From Xenoacremonium recifei (lineage: Eukaryota > Ascomycota > Sordariomycetes > Hypocreales > Nectriaceae), in NCBI GenBank assembly GCA_012184525.1, contig WOFQ01000010.1:744001-808000 (forward strand): a stretch of 64,000 nt of DNA, given 5' to 3'. Position 1 is the first letter of the stretch. Every line of letters begins with the position of its first letter. Below are positions 21,594 to 31,786 of this stretch, one piece after another. A model generated the notes under the pieces. It was not told the DNA's origin, ran no database searches, and was given only the letters and a program-made list of their open reading frames with translations. The translations under genes and the position numbers were made by a program.

Positions 21594-24500
21594 CCTTTGG
21601 CAGCGCATCATCAAATGCTCCATCGCTTCTGTGGCCGCGGTGATTGCGGTTATCACGCCCCAGGCCATGGCCACGCTTGGAACCGCGACGTTCCTCGCGC
21701 CCATGACGACCGTGTTTGCGCATCCGGGGCAGCGTTTGGGCATGATGATTGAGTCGCTGCTCTTGATTCTGCTTGGTTCGCTCACGGGACTTGCCTGGTC
21801 GCTGTTCGGGATCTATCTGTCCAGCCTCGTTATCGATGACAACGTACCAGCCGCATATGCGATTCGCGCCATGTTTCTTCTCGTGTCAGTTATCGTCCAT
21901 GGATACATACGTTCTTCGAGTCCGCGATTGTTCATGTTTGTATCGTTCCTCCTCATTGCGTCAATCATCCTTCTCCTTGGCAGCTCGAAGAAGGTCACGC
22001 TCGTGGTTTTTACCACCGTTTATTATCCCCATCTTGTTGGAGCGGCATGTGCTTTGGTTGTCAACATATCTATCTTTCCAGAGCTATCAAGCAGTTACCT
22101 CGGTATCTCTACCATCGACACTCTCTGCGAGACTATGGATACCTTGACCCGAGCAACGCATTGGTTCGTCACACCGGGCGGCGACTGTGAACGGCGTGAG
22201 GAGCTGATCGAAGCAACTCGGTCCAAGACGACTGTCAAAAGCGCCATCGAGCAACCCAAAAAGCGCAAGAAGAAGGGTTGGATTGCGAAATTCCTAGAAG
22301 AGTTTCCGAACCCCTTCAAGTCTTCCCAGGCTCGCTACCGAAAGTCTTCTATACCTGTCCATCTCACGTCCATCGCAAGCCTGACCGGGGAAAAGGCCAA
22401 GCTCCGTACTCAACTCACCCGCTGTAAAGCAGCGCAGAAGGAAGTCAACTTCGAAATCTCCTTTTCCGCTCTTGCACCAGGCAGCATGAAACCTCTTAGC
22501 ACATCATACATGTCCAATCTCGTACAGAGCACAATCACACTTGTCAATGCCTGCGAAAACAAGTATCTTGTCCTCGAGAACGACACCTCTACAATTGGTG
22601 ACGATTTAACCGTCACTAGTACCCTCACTCATGAGGAGATGACTAAGATGACAACCAAGGAAGACTACCTAAGAAAGCTCGAAGATGCGAAGCCAATGAG
22701 GGAGATAGAGGCTAGCAGTGTCAATCTTCTCGAGTCCATTCTTGAGCGCGTCCGTGAGCCTGTCCAAGAGTTCGAGAGATCCCTACACGAAGCTGTTGTC
22801 CTGGTGGTTTCATGTCTTGCATACTGTTATGATGTGCCCAAATTGCCCTCTGGCGCTCCAGCTCCAACTGGGATCCATCTTCAGGAGCTTGACCTGAGGG
22901 TCGACGAATTCAACCGCGCCCTAGAATTCTTCGATAGCCGTTGTGAGGAGGAGCTTCGAAGATCTGCCATGGACGGCAAAGGCCAGAGCATTGACTTCAT
23001 GCCTCGGATGGAGACCTTTTTGGTTTCTTCCTTTCTTCTGGCATTTCGGCAATCGGCAATGCATGTTCTAGAGATGTTGCGCCATGTTCGAGGCGTAGTT
23101 GAGGAGCGGAAATCTCGAAAGGACAGGTCTAGGTTGTGGCTCCCGCAGCATACGAATATACGTCAATGGCTCACCACTGGCGGTGAGACGGACGGAATGG
23201 TGCTGCCCGAAACAGCTCGCAAGGAGATCCGAAGAGGCAAGGCCCAGCCAGGATCTAAAACAAAGAAGGACGAAGTGTCCAAAAGTCAAGAAAGCCTAGG
23301 CACATCACATTCGAGGTCTCAAGACGAGGAGTCGGGCTTTGCGCCAACTGTGAGCGAGAAGTCCTCTTCCGAGAAGAAGGCGAAGACAAAGAAACGACCC
23401 AGCAGAAAAGACCTCGGCAATACCAGCTGGGTGCTGAAACTGAGAGGGAAATTGGCCGACATTCTGGAATGGATACAAGACTCCGATGACCTGATCTACG
23501 CCTTCAAGCTGGCCCTGGCCGTTTTCTCTGTCAGCTGGCCAGCCCTCGTCACATCTTGGAATGCCTGGTATTCTCAAGTCCGAGGAATCTGGGCCCCGAT
23601 GCAGCTCATTCTAGTGTTTGAGGTGGCTATCGGTTCTTCCATCTTCATATTCCTCATCCGACTCTTTGGTGTGATCTTTGGGTGCTTGGTAGGGTTTCTG
23701 TCGTATGAAATCGGGCAAGGGAATCGGATTGTCATGGTTTTCATTCTTATCCTCGGTATCGTACCGTCCTTCTATGTCCAGCTTGGGACCAAATACGTGA
23801 AGACGGGCATGGTTTCGACTGTCACGATGGTTGTCGTCGCTCTTTGTGAGATCATTCTTTCCTCCTGTCTCTCTCTGCATGCTAATCGGAACAGCGGCCG
23901 TCGACAAAGTCGGTCCTGCGTACCAAATTTTCTACAAACGACTCACAGCCTTTGTCATCGGAGGCATGGTGGCCCTCTTCGTTGAGATGTTCATCTACCC
24001 CGTTCGCGCTCGACATAGACTGCTAGAGTCGCTTTCAGCTGCAGTTCGACAGGTCCAGAAGATGCAAGCAGCCCTAGCGGTCGGTATTGACAGTCCTATG
24101 AAGCCTGATCTCCGATCCCCAAAGCTTCTCAAGCGCTTCGACCAAGCCCGGAGCAAGGCCCGTGGAGCGCTCGAAGCAGCGGATACCTTTCTCCCGTTCT
24201 GTTCGACTGAGCCACGAGTCAAAGGCAGTTTCAAGCCCCTGGCGCCGATCTACCGCGAAATCATATACGTACTGCATCAGATCATCGATCGCATGGACAA
24301 CATGGTTCAACTGCGTAAGGAGTATGGCTCCTCGGTTCTCGAGGATTTGAATCCCAAGGTCCATGCCTATCGGCGCAACGCCGCCGCAAGCATGATGCTC
24401 GTACTCTTCTCTGTGAACGAGGCGCTTACAACGTGGCAGCCATTGCCGCAATTCGTTCCATCTAGTCGGCTCGCTCAGCAGCGTCTTGTCAATCATGTAC

Positions 24501-25117
24501 GAGAGGTTCTCGCCTCCAAGAGCGGGACGCAAACGCCAGCTGGCCAAGCTCCCAGCGTTTTCGATGAAAAGGGAGAGTTAGACCAGCAGATCGCACGCTT
24601 AATCACACAGAAGCGCTTTCTCTCATGGAATGCGTCGACGGCCGGTCAGATGGAGATCATCGAGTACCTCGAGGAGCTCATTGAGCTGGTTAAGCTCCTC
24701 GTCGGTGTAAACGCCTTCCGCAGTGGTCTTCTCGAGAAACCCAACTACGGTAGCTATCGACAGCCCATCAACATGGAGAAGATACCCCTTGCTGCTATAC
24801 CGACCGTTGAGAGCGGACCATTGGCTCCAGCAGAAGAGGTGATGACAGCACCGGCCGAGTTCCCTCCCACGGATGACAGCGTGCCGCGACTCCAGAGGAG
24901 GATGACTCTCCGAGAACGGGTGGAGCAGTTCACAGATAGGACAAGGAATAAGAAGGAGGAAGAGAGGAGAAACGAAGTCGCTGTGGAAAGCGATTCAGAA
25001 GATGGAGACCAAGTGCCCTTGAGCTTACAACGAGTCGGCACGAGAATGTGGGAGAATCATGCGGTAGTCAGACGACGGGCTTTTACGATGAGCCATGAGC
25101 GACGGTTCCGATCATAG
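21529..25117 (+). CDS. ArAE_2 / DUF2421 large membrane protein (FUSC-like, Bre4-related)
   Basis: Predicted 1179 aa from exons 21529-23845 and 23895-25117 (49-nt intron, GTGAGA..CAG). There are two blocks of membrane helices: about 30-190 (for example ASVAAVIAVITPQAMATLG and the AMFLLVSVIVHGYI region) and about 655-820 (LALAVFSVSWPALV, ILVFEVAIGSSIFIFLIRLF, GGMVALFVEMFIYPVRARHR). A basic, partly disordered cytosolic stretch separates them, and a helical C-terminal DUF2421-like region follows. This is the fungal aromatic-acid-exporter-like family (putative ER transporter N-domain plus ArAE_2), related to yeast Bre4, which affects brefeldin A sensitivity. Substrate is unknown; bacterial FUSC relatives are efflux proteins. 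The start is the first ATG that opens the long frame and lies behind two upstream ORFs. Confidence 0.8.
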
Positions 25118-25425
25118 CGCAGCGTTGTGTTTGTGATACCAAGATAACTTCATGGGGAAGAAGGGGGAAATGATAGGGATAGTTGTTTAGTTAGGCGTTT
25201 ATATACCCGGGGCAAAGAGCTGTCATAGATGAAGAGGTAGTGGTAGTATTGATGAAACTATGGGTGCTGAAGCCAATACTCCTATAATCCAAATATCTAA
25301 GTGACCCTCTTTCTCCCTACGCCATTTCGCCGTCCCGATTCCTATGCCTCTGTGACATCCAACCATCCTGCAAACGCCAAGCTTCTTATAATCCAATTGA
25401 ACAAACCACAAACCCAAGCTACCGA
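25118..25425. other. Convergent spacer between ArAE_2 and SPT3
   Basis: Shared 3' flanks of two converging genes. Nothing else seen. Confidence 0.6.
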
Positions 25426-26829
25426 TCAGAAGATATTCAAGTTGTAATGGCGCACCATCTTCGTCCCGTTCAGCATAGCCCTCAGCTTCCGCGGCTGCTG
25501 CTGCAACCTCCGAAACGCCTCCTGCACATGGCGCGGCTCGATGGGCGTCTTGCCCTCACTCGGCGGATCGAAGAGCGAGTTCTCGTGCTTGCGCTTCTTG
25601 GCGCTGGGGCTGCTGTCGCCGCCGTTCAGGGCGCGCGCCATGTCCTCCTGCTCCTTGACTTTCAGGGCCATCTCCGTCAGCGTCTGGACCATCTCGAAGG
25701 TCAGGAAGCCGAGGATATCGACGATATCGTCTGACGGCTTGCTGTCCGTGACGATGCCGAAGCCGGCCCATTCGCGGAAGCGCTTGCCCTTGCGGTATGT
25801 GAAGGAGGCCTGGCGGTATTCGGACCAGGTGACGTACTCTTCTCGCGTCATGGCCTTGGTGCGCTCGTCGGCCTTGCGGAGGCGCTGGAGCGTGATGTAG
25901 TTCATCTCCTCCTCCTCTTCGTCGTCCTCGTCATCGCGCTCGGGCACCTCGACGGGGAAGAAAGACGAGGGCTCCCAGGGGAGGCCGACCTTGGCCTTCT
26001 TGTTCTTCTTGGCCGTGTCCTCAACAGGGCCACCAGGAACCACGCCGCCCACGGGGTCGTCGCCTGCGGTCGGATCGGCTTCCGCACCCTTGTCGTCTGA
26101 GTCCCTAACGTTTTTTCGCACATCTTTCCATGACAAGAAGGTCCGAAGACGAGAGACTTTGGCTTGGTCGTGTCTGATTTGAAAGATCAGATCGTTGATA
26201 CCTATTGATTTGGAACCACGCCGTGACGCGAGTTCTGTGCAATTTCGGAGCTGATTCTACGTCAGTTTGAGTCGTTTGTCTGAAAAGCAATAGATTCGAA
26301 CCAGTTCAATGACTTGTTGGCGCACAATATCCTCGATGATGCCAGTTGTTTCAACAGAAGGTTCTGCAGTCTCGCCAGAGACGTACATCATCTGGCCGAA
26401 ATAGTTAGCCATGCCTGCTCTGATCTTATCCATGATGCAGGATTCGTAGAAATGAGATTGCGCGATGAAATCGAGTCCACATGTTGGCATATCCGTGGGA
26501 TATATGTAGAACGCGACACCCATCGGGCTTTGGATCGAACGGCTGCGGGTTCCCGTCACCGTTCCAACGCGTCGGTTTGCAATACGATGGGCAGTCGCTT
26601 CTCAAAAGCAAGGCCAGACCGCATATAGTTCCCCGGAAGCCGTTTGTCGGTTCTTTGTGTGGTCGGAACCGGCATCGCGATGCGGTTGGTTGCTTAATGT
26701 ATGCTCCCGAAATTCGTTCGCATTGGCAGGGAGGGCCCGGGAAAGGACATGCGAAGCGGGAATGAGCATGCTTACCTGACTGATCTCCTGGCGATATTTG
26801 TACGCCTTACTGTCTTTAGATTCCGACAT
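25426..26829 (-). CDS. SPT3: SAGA complex subunit Spt3
   Basis: Predicted 322 aa on the minus strand from 26829-26776, 26391-26302 and 26250-25426. The N-terminal histone fold assembles across the introns: YKYRQEISQ, MMYVSGETAEPSVETT, IIEDIVRQQVIEL, LRNCTELASRRGSKS and INDLIFQIRHDQAKVSRLRTFLSWKDVRK. The C-terminal half has the second conserved region (LPWEPSSFF, MTREEYVTWSEYRQASFTYRKG, FREWAGF, DDIVDILGFLTFEMVQTLTE). Spt3 helps SAGA deliver TBP to core promoters and pairs two histone folds in one chain. The first intron is 384 nt, far longer than others in the window, and the second uses an off-consensus donor, GTTCGA. Both are required for the family reading frame. Confidence 0.94.
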
Positions 26830-27457
26830 CTTGAATAGCGGTCAGACAATGATTAGGTGAAGATGAAGGATCAGGATGAGGGTTGGAATTATGGATGAGT
26901 TGGGTTTATGTTGAAGGTGAGGCGGGAGGGAACGGCGTGGTGCTACTATAATTGGCCAATCGGCCCCTCTACCCATGGCCTCGTTACTTGCATAACCTTG
27001 ATAGGTCAGTCCTTAACTCCTTGTTCTCGCCGCCGACCTCTTAACTTTCTTCAAAGTATATGATAAAATAGTTTCAAGTTCATGGGCTATCATCGAAAGC
27101 AGGTGTTCAATTAGCATCGCTATCTTGCGAAGTTAGGTCATCATTCGAGTGTCGAATCTGTCCCTGTCACGCTGGAGGAACTTCTCTGGCTGGTGGGCAG
27201 TCGAACTTCCCACTCCCTCATGCTTGGCCAAGATTCAGCAACCTTAAATGAACCACATTATGATACGGCAGCTCTCATAAACCATGTATTGTAATTCGTG
27301 GTCAAGGAGTTACGAATACCAATAAAAGACACCAACTCACGGATCCGTCATAATTGGCGTCAAAACTCTCCGCGTCCTCATGAATAATTGAGTGCTCGTG
27401 TCGCATACTATTCCTCATAAATGGTATCCTCGTTCTCGCTTCATAATCGCAAGCTTG
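26830..27457. other. Spacer between SPT3 and PPM1
   Basis: Promoter of SPT3 and 3' flank of PPM1, both on the minus strand. A+T-richer in the middle. No gene seen. Confidence 0.6.
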
Positions 27458-28611
27458 TCAAGCTCCTCCACCAACGCTACTCCAGGGCCCAAAGCCTTCC
27501 CCCCTGGACCCCCAGACAACCACATAATGCCCAGCTAGTAGTTTCCATTCCTCAACCTCGTCGAGGCCCTCCAGTGCATCAACTCTCTCCTTCTCCTCCG
27601 GTGCGACCCAAGTTTCCCAAATCCCATCAATGGTCATGTGGCGCACAGTATCGAAGCCCGCATCTCGTAGGCGCTTTTCTTGGTCTTGTGCTTCCCGGTA
27701 GATATCAAGTGTCGGCATGTGAATTCGTCGAGCTGCAAGGTTGGAGACCATCATCTTGCCAAAGGCGTCATCAGGCTTGATGGGTTCGTAAATGACGGTA
27801 GCAATGTTGGGAACTTTGTCCGTGAAGAATTGTATGACCGCAGATGCTTCAGAAGGCTCAAGGTAGCAGAGACAGCATTCGGAAAGCAGTAGCGTGGGAA
27901 GGTCTGTTCGAAGACCCGGGAGGGTTATATCTGGAGATTCAGCGAAATGGCGGAGGTCGATGCCATGACAGTAGTACTCCCCGCCACTCGATGGTTTGCT
28001 ATTCCATGAACCATTGTCTGCTTGCGAGATATCGGTCAGAATGTGGTTCAGTGGTGGCATAGCTTGAACTGTTCGAAGCTTCTTTGCAGCTATGGTCCCA
28101 AAGTCAATCTCGTGATAGACGAGGCCAGGACGGGATCCTTGAGCAAAAAGCCGAAAAGGCCGTGTATCGGTGCCAGCTCCTAAAGAGACAATCTGCTTCC
28201 CTCTGCCTTCAGCAGTTGCATCTTCTTCCGCAAGGAACGAATCGACCAGCGTATCCAATGCGGTGGTGCGCGCATATGTCCCTAACCAGCTTAGTTTCGA
28301 TTTCAGGTCCAGATGTAACATGCTGTTGCTCGCCCACCTCGATTAATGATGGGCAAGCGCCTCGACGTCGGTCCATCGGCACTCTGGACGAAGAAGCGGG
28401 CATAAGGGTCGTTCAAGTAGCCCAAATCGACAGCACTGAGCCTCGAGACGGCCGCATCGGTGTCTGTGCCTTGGATAGTAATATCGTGGGAGACGGCTGA
28501 TGGACCATGGCCGCCACGCCCCCGTCGCCGGCCCCCTCGACCTCGGGAGGCTCTGAGGGCTGCGAGAAGGTTTGGAATGGGAGGTTTGGGGGGTTCTGTC
28601 GGGTCTGACAT
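27458..28611 (-). CDS. PPM1: Leucine carboxyl methyltransferase 1 (PP2A methyltransferase Ppm1)
   Basis: Predicted 365 aa on the minus strand from 28611-28338 and 28281-27458 (56-nt intron). The intron joins RRLPIINR to GTYARTTALD, the substrate- and SAM-site region of LCMT1. The SAM-binding loop is SLGAGTDTRPFR (glycines near 126-128). Further family blocks are YHEIDF, LPTLLLSECCLCYLEP and IYEPIKPDDAFGKMM. The enzyme carboxyl-methylates the C-terminal leucine of the PP2A catalytic subunit and so controls assembly with regulatory B subunits. The N-terminal ~35 residues are species-variable, with an RG-rich patch (RASRGRGGRRRGRGG). The start chosen is the ATG of MSDPTEPP. Confidence 0.93.
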
Positions 28612-29920
28612 GATTGACAGACACTGCTGCAACCAGAAATCATGAAGTTTGTAGGATGGAGCTTGGAGCTTCAAGCTAGCGATGCGGCACAAGCCCAGTG
28701 ACGTCTGTTGGCGCCTCGCTGGATTTGGGGTCCAACTGTAAGAAGTGCGGGGTCATGACGGGAAGCTGGTCCCTGAAGCTATGACAGGCAATTGCCCCTT
28801 GCCAACCTTGGAACTCACAGCATCTAAGATCATAGGCGTGTTTCTCACTATTGTGAAAGTTGATGGATGTTTCTGTGCCCTTATAAACTCTGATATTGTA
28901 CTAAATATTTGATAGTTAGAGAGAAAAAAGAGTCTGTCAACATGTGGTTCGCAATGCTATCCCCAAAAATAAGCCCCCGCCACATTCGAGCTTGGGCCAC
29001 TCCTGAGGGCGTTTCAGGCCTGGAGCGCCCTAGCGAATCCTCCCCCAGCTGCCCTGTCAAGTGTTAGTGTTGGTCGAAGGCCAGGCTGGGCACCTCTTGG
29101 CAAGCAACGAAGGAAGATCGATCACCCTATGCCCTACCGGAAGCTTCGGAGGATTATTTACGGTGAAACTCAACGCAGCAGGTTGAAAATGAAGACGATT
29201 GGGAAGGTATTTGATCAGACTGATAGCCAGACGAGCGAGACAATGTTACAATCCAGCGTGATCATCCGCTCCAGATTCTCGAGTAATGAATGCCCTTGTG
29301 TTTGTTGGTCCAGCATAAAATAACATGTACACAAGCTCATCTCCTCGATGAGCCCCTGAGAGGGTCACCTGCCAGCTTACTCCAAACGGTAGCACTGGGA
29401 GACATGCCGTTACAGTGCACCCCTCAGCCCTAAGACTCCATCGTATAAGATGCAGCCACAGGCGCCCGTCTGCCCTACTTCACGCCAGACCAGGCTCTCT
29501 GGCCGGCCACCGTGAATGCAGCCATGTTACGTCCGCGCTCCATGCCTCATAGGGAGAAAGGTAGAGCCCTACGGGGTTGGTTGGTTGAAGGAAGGATGCT
29601 GCAATACGAAGGCAATTAGGCAATAAGTGGAGGCGGGCTGTGCTGCCTGGCGGAGGCTCACTAGTCACTAACACGTCTCGGCCGGGATTGACGTCTCGAG
29701 GAAGGCGCCCCCCGACACGGGCTGTTTTATAGCCCGAACAGAGCCGCCACCTTTCGGATCGTTCAGACATCCTGATCCTTTCAACTCTTGGGATCCTGAT
29801 CAGCAAACAGCCTCAGCGCATCCATCTGATTTCCCTTCGTCTTCCTCTTTTCTTCTCTTCTTTCCAAGTCCCTCCCTTCCATTACTTTCTTCTCCCGAGC
29901 CCGAGAACCCCATTCTCGTC
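28612..29920. other. Divergent spacer between PPM1 and the 370-aa membrane protein
   Basis: No gene seen on either strand. A small inverted repeat lies at 29718-29736, and a C/T-rich leader occupies about 29838-29880 before the downstream gene. Confidence 0.6.
29718..29736 (+). promoter_or_regulatory. TATA-like element within a 6-bp inverted repeat
   Basis: CGGGCT and AGCCCG are perfect inverted arms around GTTTTAT, so TTTATA spans the loop and the first arm base. It lies about 185 nt before the start codon of the membrane-protein gene. Confidence 0.4.
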
Positions 29921-31087
29921 ATGCTTACCCACGCCGCTCAAGCCGGCCACGCCCTCTGGCGCCGAGCTGTCGAGGAGGGCAATGCTCCCTCCAACGTCAC
30001 CCATCACTGGGCCTTCATCGTCGTTTTCCTTGCCTTCCTCTGCGTCCTGCCTTTCCTTGTCATCGTAAGTCTCTCTTCTAATACCGTGTAATTCATTCTT
30101 GGCGCTAACATACGCTAGGCGGACTATGCCCTGAAGAACGTATACCCCGTCCTTGCCATCGTCGAAGACGAGAACCCTCCCGCCTATGAGCCCGTTCCTC
30201 TCGACGAGGATGGTGCTCCCATCCTGGCTGGCGGTATGCCCAAGCCTCTGGACCCCGAGCCCGTTGGCACTCCCCGCGCTGTTACCTCCTCCGTTCGCAG
30301 CGTCCATCGTCTTCTCAAGGCCCACGGCGGCCTTCGAGGCTACACCCGCGGCTTCGCTTGCATGTTCGTTCAGGGCATCCTCACCAGCGTCGTCATCAGC
30401 ATGATGAGCGCCTTCGTTGGGTTCCATAACATTGCGGCCACTGCCATCGGCATCGTTGCGCCCTTGGCTCTCGTTCAGTTCAGCACCGCATGGGTTCACA
30501 TCGTCATTACCAAGCCCTCGCGTTACCACTTCTGGAGCCGTCTTCCCGAGTTCCAGCGAACCTTCCGTGCCACCTGGAAGGCCGTCCTCATCCACTCGAT
30601 TGCTGCCCGCGTCGCCCTTCTGGTGCCCTTCCTCGTGGCCATGGCCCTTCACCTCAAGGTCCCTGACATGGAGAACGACAAGGAGTGGAAGGTTTCTTTC
30701 AACGGCAACGCGGCCTGGAAGGGACTCATCGTCCTCCTCGTTGCGACGCTCACTGCCATCTTCATCACAATCCCTGCCTTCGTTGTTCTCGTCCGCGTTC
30801 AGGCCTCGCTGCTCCCCGAGCACGAGGAGACGATCGTCCCCTTCGACCGATCGTTCCAGGGCAAGGTCGAGCCCGCCGTTGTTGGCGGTAACGGCTACGT
30901 CTCCGTCCGCGATGCCTGGTCGACCTTCAGCCGAGCTGCATGGCGCCGCCTCGTCATCCTCTACGCCAAGGTCACGGTTATCCTGTCCGCCATCACCATG
31001 GTTGTCGTCGGCTGCTTCGCCGTTGCTGTCTTCACTCTAGTGCTTGTTTTCGGCACCAAGCAGTCTGACCCTGCTGGTTCCAACTAA
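29921..31087 (+). CDS. Fungal multi-span membrane protein of unknown function
   Basis: Predicted 370 aa from exons 29921-30064 and 30119-31087 (54-nt intron). There is one hydrophobic segment near residues 32-50 (FIVVFLAFLCVLPFLVIADY), then a cytosolic-looking, Pro- and acid-rich stretch with AIVEDENPPAYEPV. Five or so further membrane segments follow, at about 108-150, 185-205, 230-260 and 325-355. The codon use is strongly C-biased, like highly expressed fungal genes. I recall similar Sordariomycete proteins carrying the name ubiquitin carrier protein, but nothing here resembles a ubiquitin-conjugating fold or its active-site cysteine, so that name should not be passed on. No function is assigned. 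Confidence 0.75.
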
Positions 31088-31786
31088 GATACTTGACACT
31101 CGGGGTCAGGTACTTACTTATGCGAACCAGAATGACAAATCAGCACAAAATGCACCGTGCTTGAAGGAAATGAATATGAAATGGGATCTTGTGATTTAAG
31201 CATCTATGGAAGGATATCTGAGGGTTTGATGGATACGCCCTATTTATGTCGAATTTGTTCAAAGCTCCAACTCGTACATTGAGGATCATCGAAAATATAT
31301 TGAATCTTGCTGGCAGGTCGATTCTCATTCAATTCCTTAAACTCGTGGCGTGAGATGTATAGTCGTCAACAAAAACTCCCACCCATGCACCCGCGTACAT
31401 CCATCCCCTCGCGCTTCGTCGTAGTCTTTCCGCCCACCGCGCGTCAGCTTGCCTCCCTCGCTTGTCTCCATCTCGTCGCAAAGCGTGTCATAAATCCAAG
31501 CATCGTTGCCACCCAGCCTCTCTCTATAGACTCCGGCCTTTCGTGAATAAGAGCCAGACGGAAGGAAAGGAAGCAGAAGGGATCACAAAGGAAAAATTTA
31601 AGATAAAAGGACATGGGGGGGAATGAACAGGGCTGCGGGAGAGGGGTATGATAAAATGGACTTGGTCTACCAGGTCTTTCTCTTTCTTTCCTTCTTTCTT
31701 TCTGTCTTTAAACCCGATCTTTGCGCTCACAAACGCCGCGTCAAACATACACGGAAGGGCAACAGGAGGGAGTTGCGAGTCTCTCT
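31088..31786. other. Convergent spacer between the membrane protein and kinesin genes
   Basis: Shared 3' flanks. An open frame continues from the kinesin gene across this stretch to 31524 on the minus strand, but in the wrong frame after the last intron. A C/T-rich tract sits at 31675-31709. Confidence 0.6.
31675..31709 (+). repeat. Polypyrimidine (CTTT-rich) tract
   Basis: Imperfect CTTT/CTTC repeats, read as AAAG-rich RNA in the presumed kinesin 3' UTR, about 80 nt past its stop codon. Confidence 0.6.

Noticed and set aside
29882..30823. 313-codon minus-strand open frame, acidic and Gly-rich
   Set aside because: Exactly antisense to the C-biased membrane-protein gene. Such codon bias routinely opens the opposite strand.
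31524..31786. Apparent extension of the kinesin reading frame past the tail
   Set aside because: It results from reading through the last intron. Splicing 32086 to 32024 gives the conserved IAK-containing tail and a stop at 31787.
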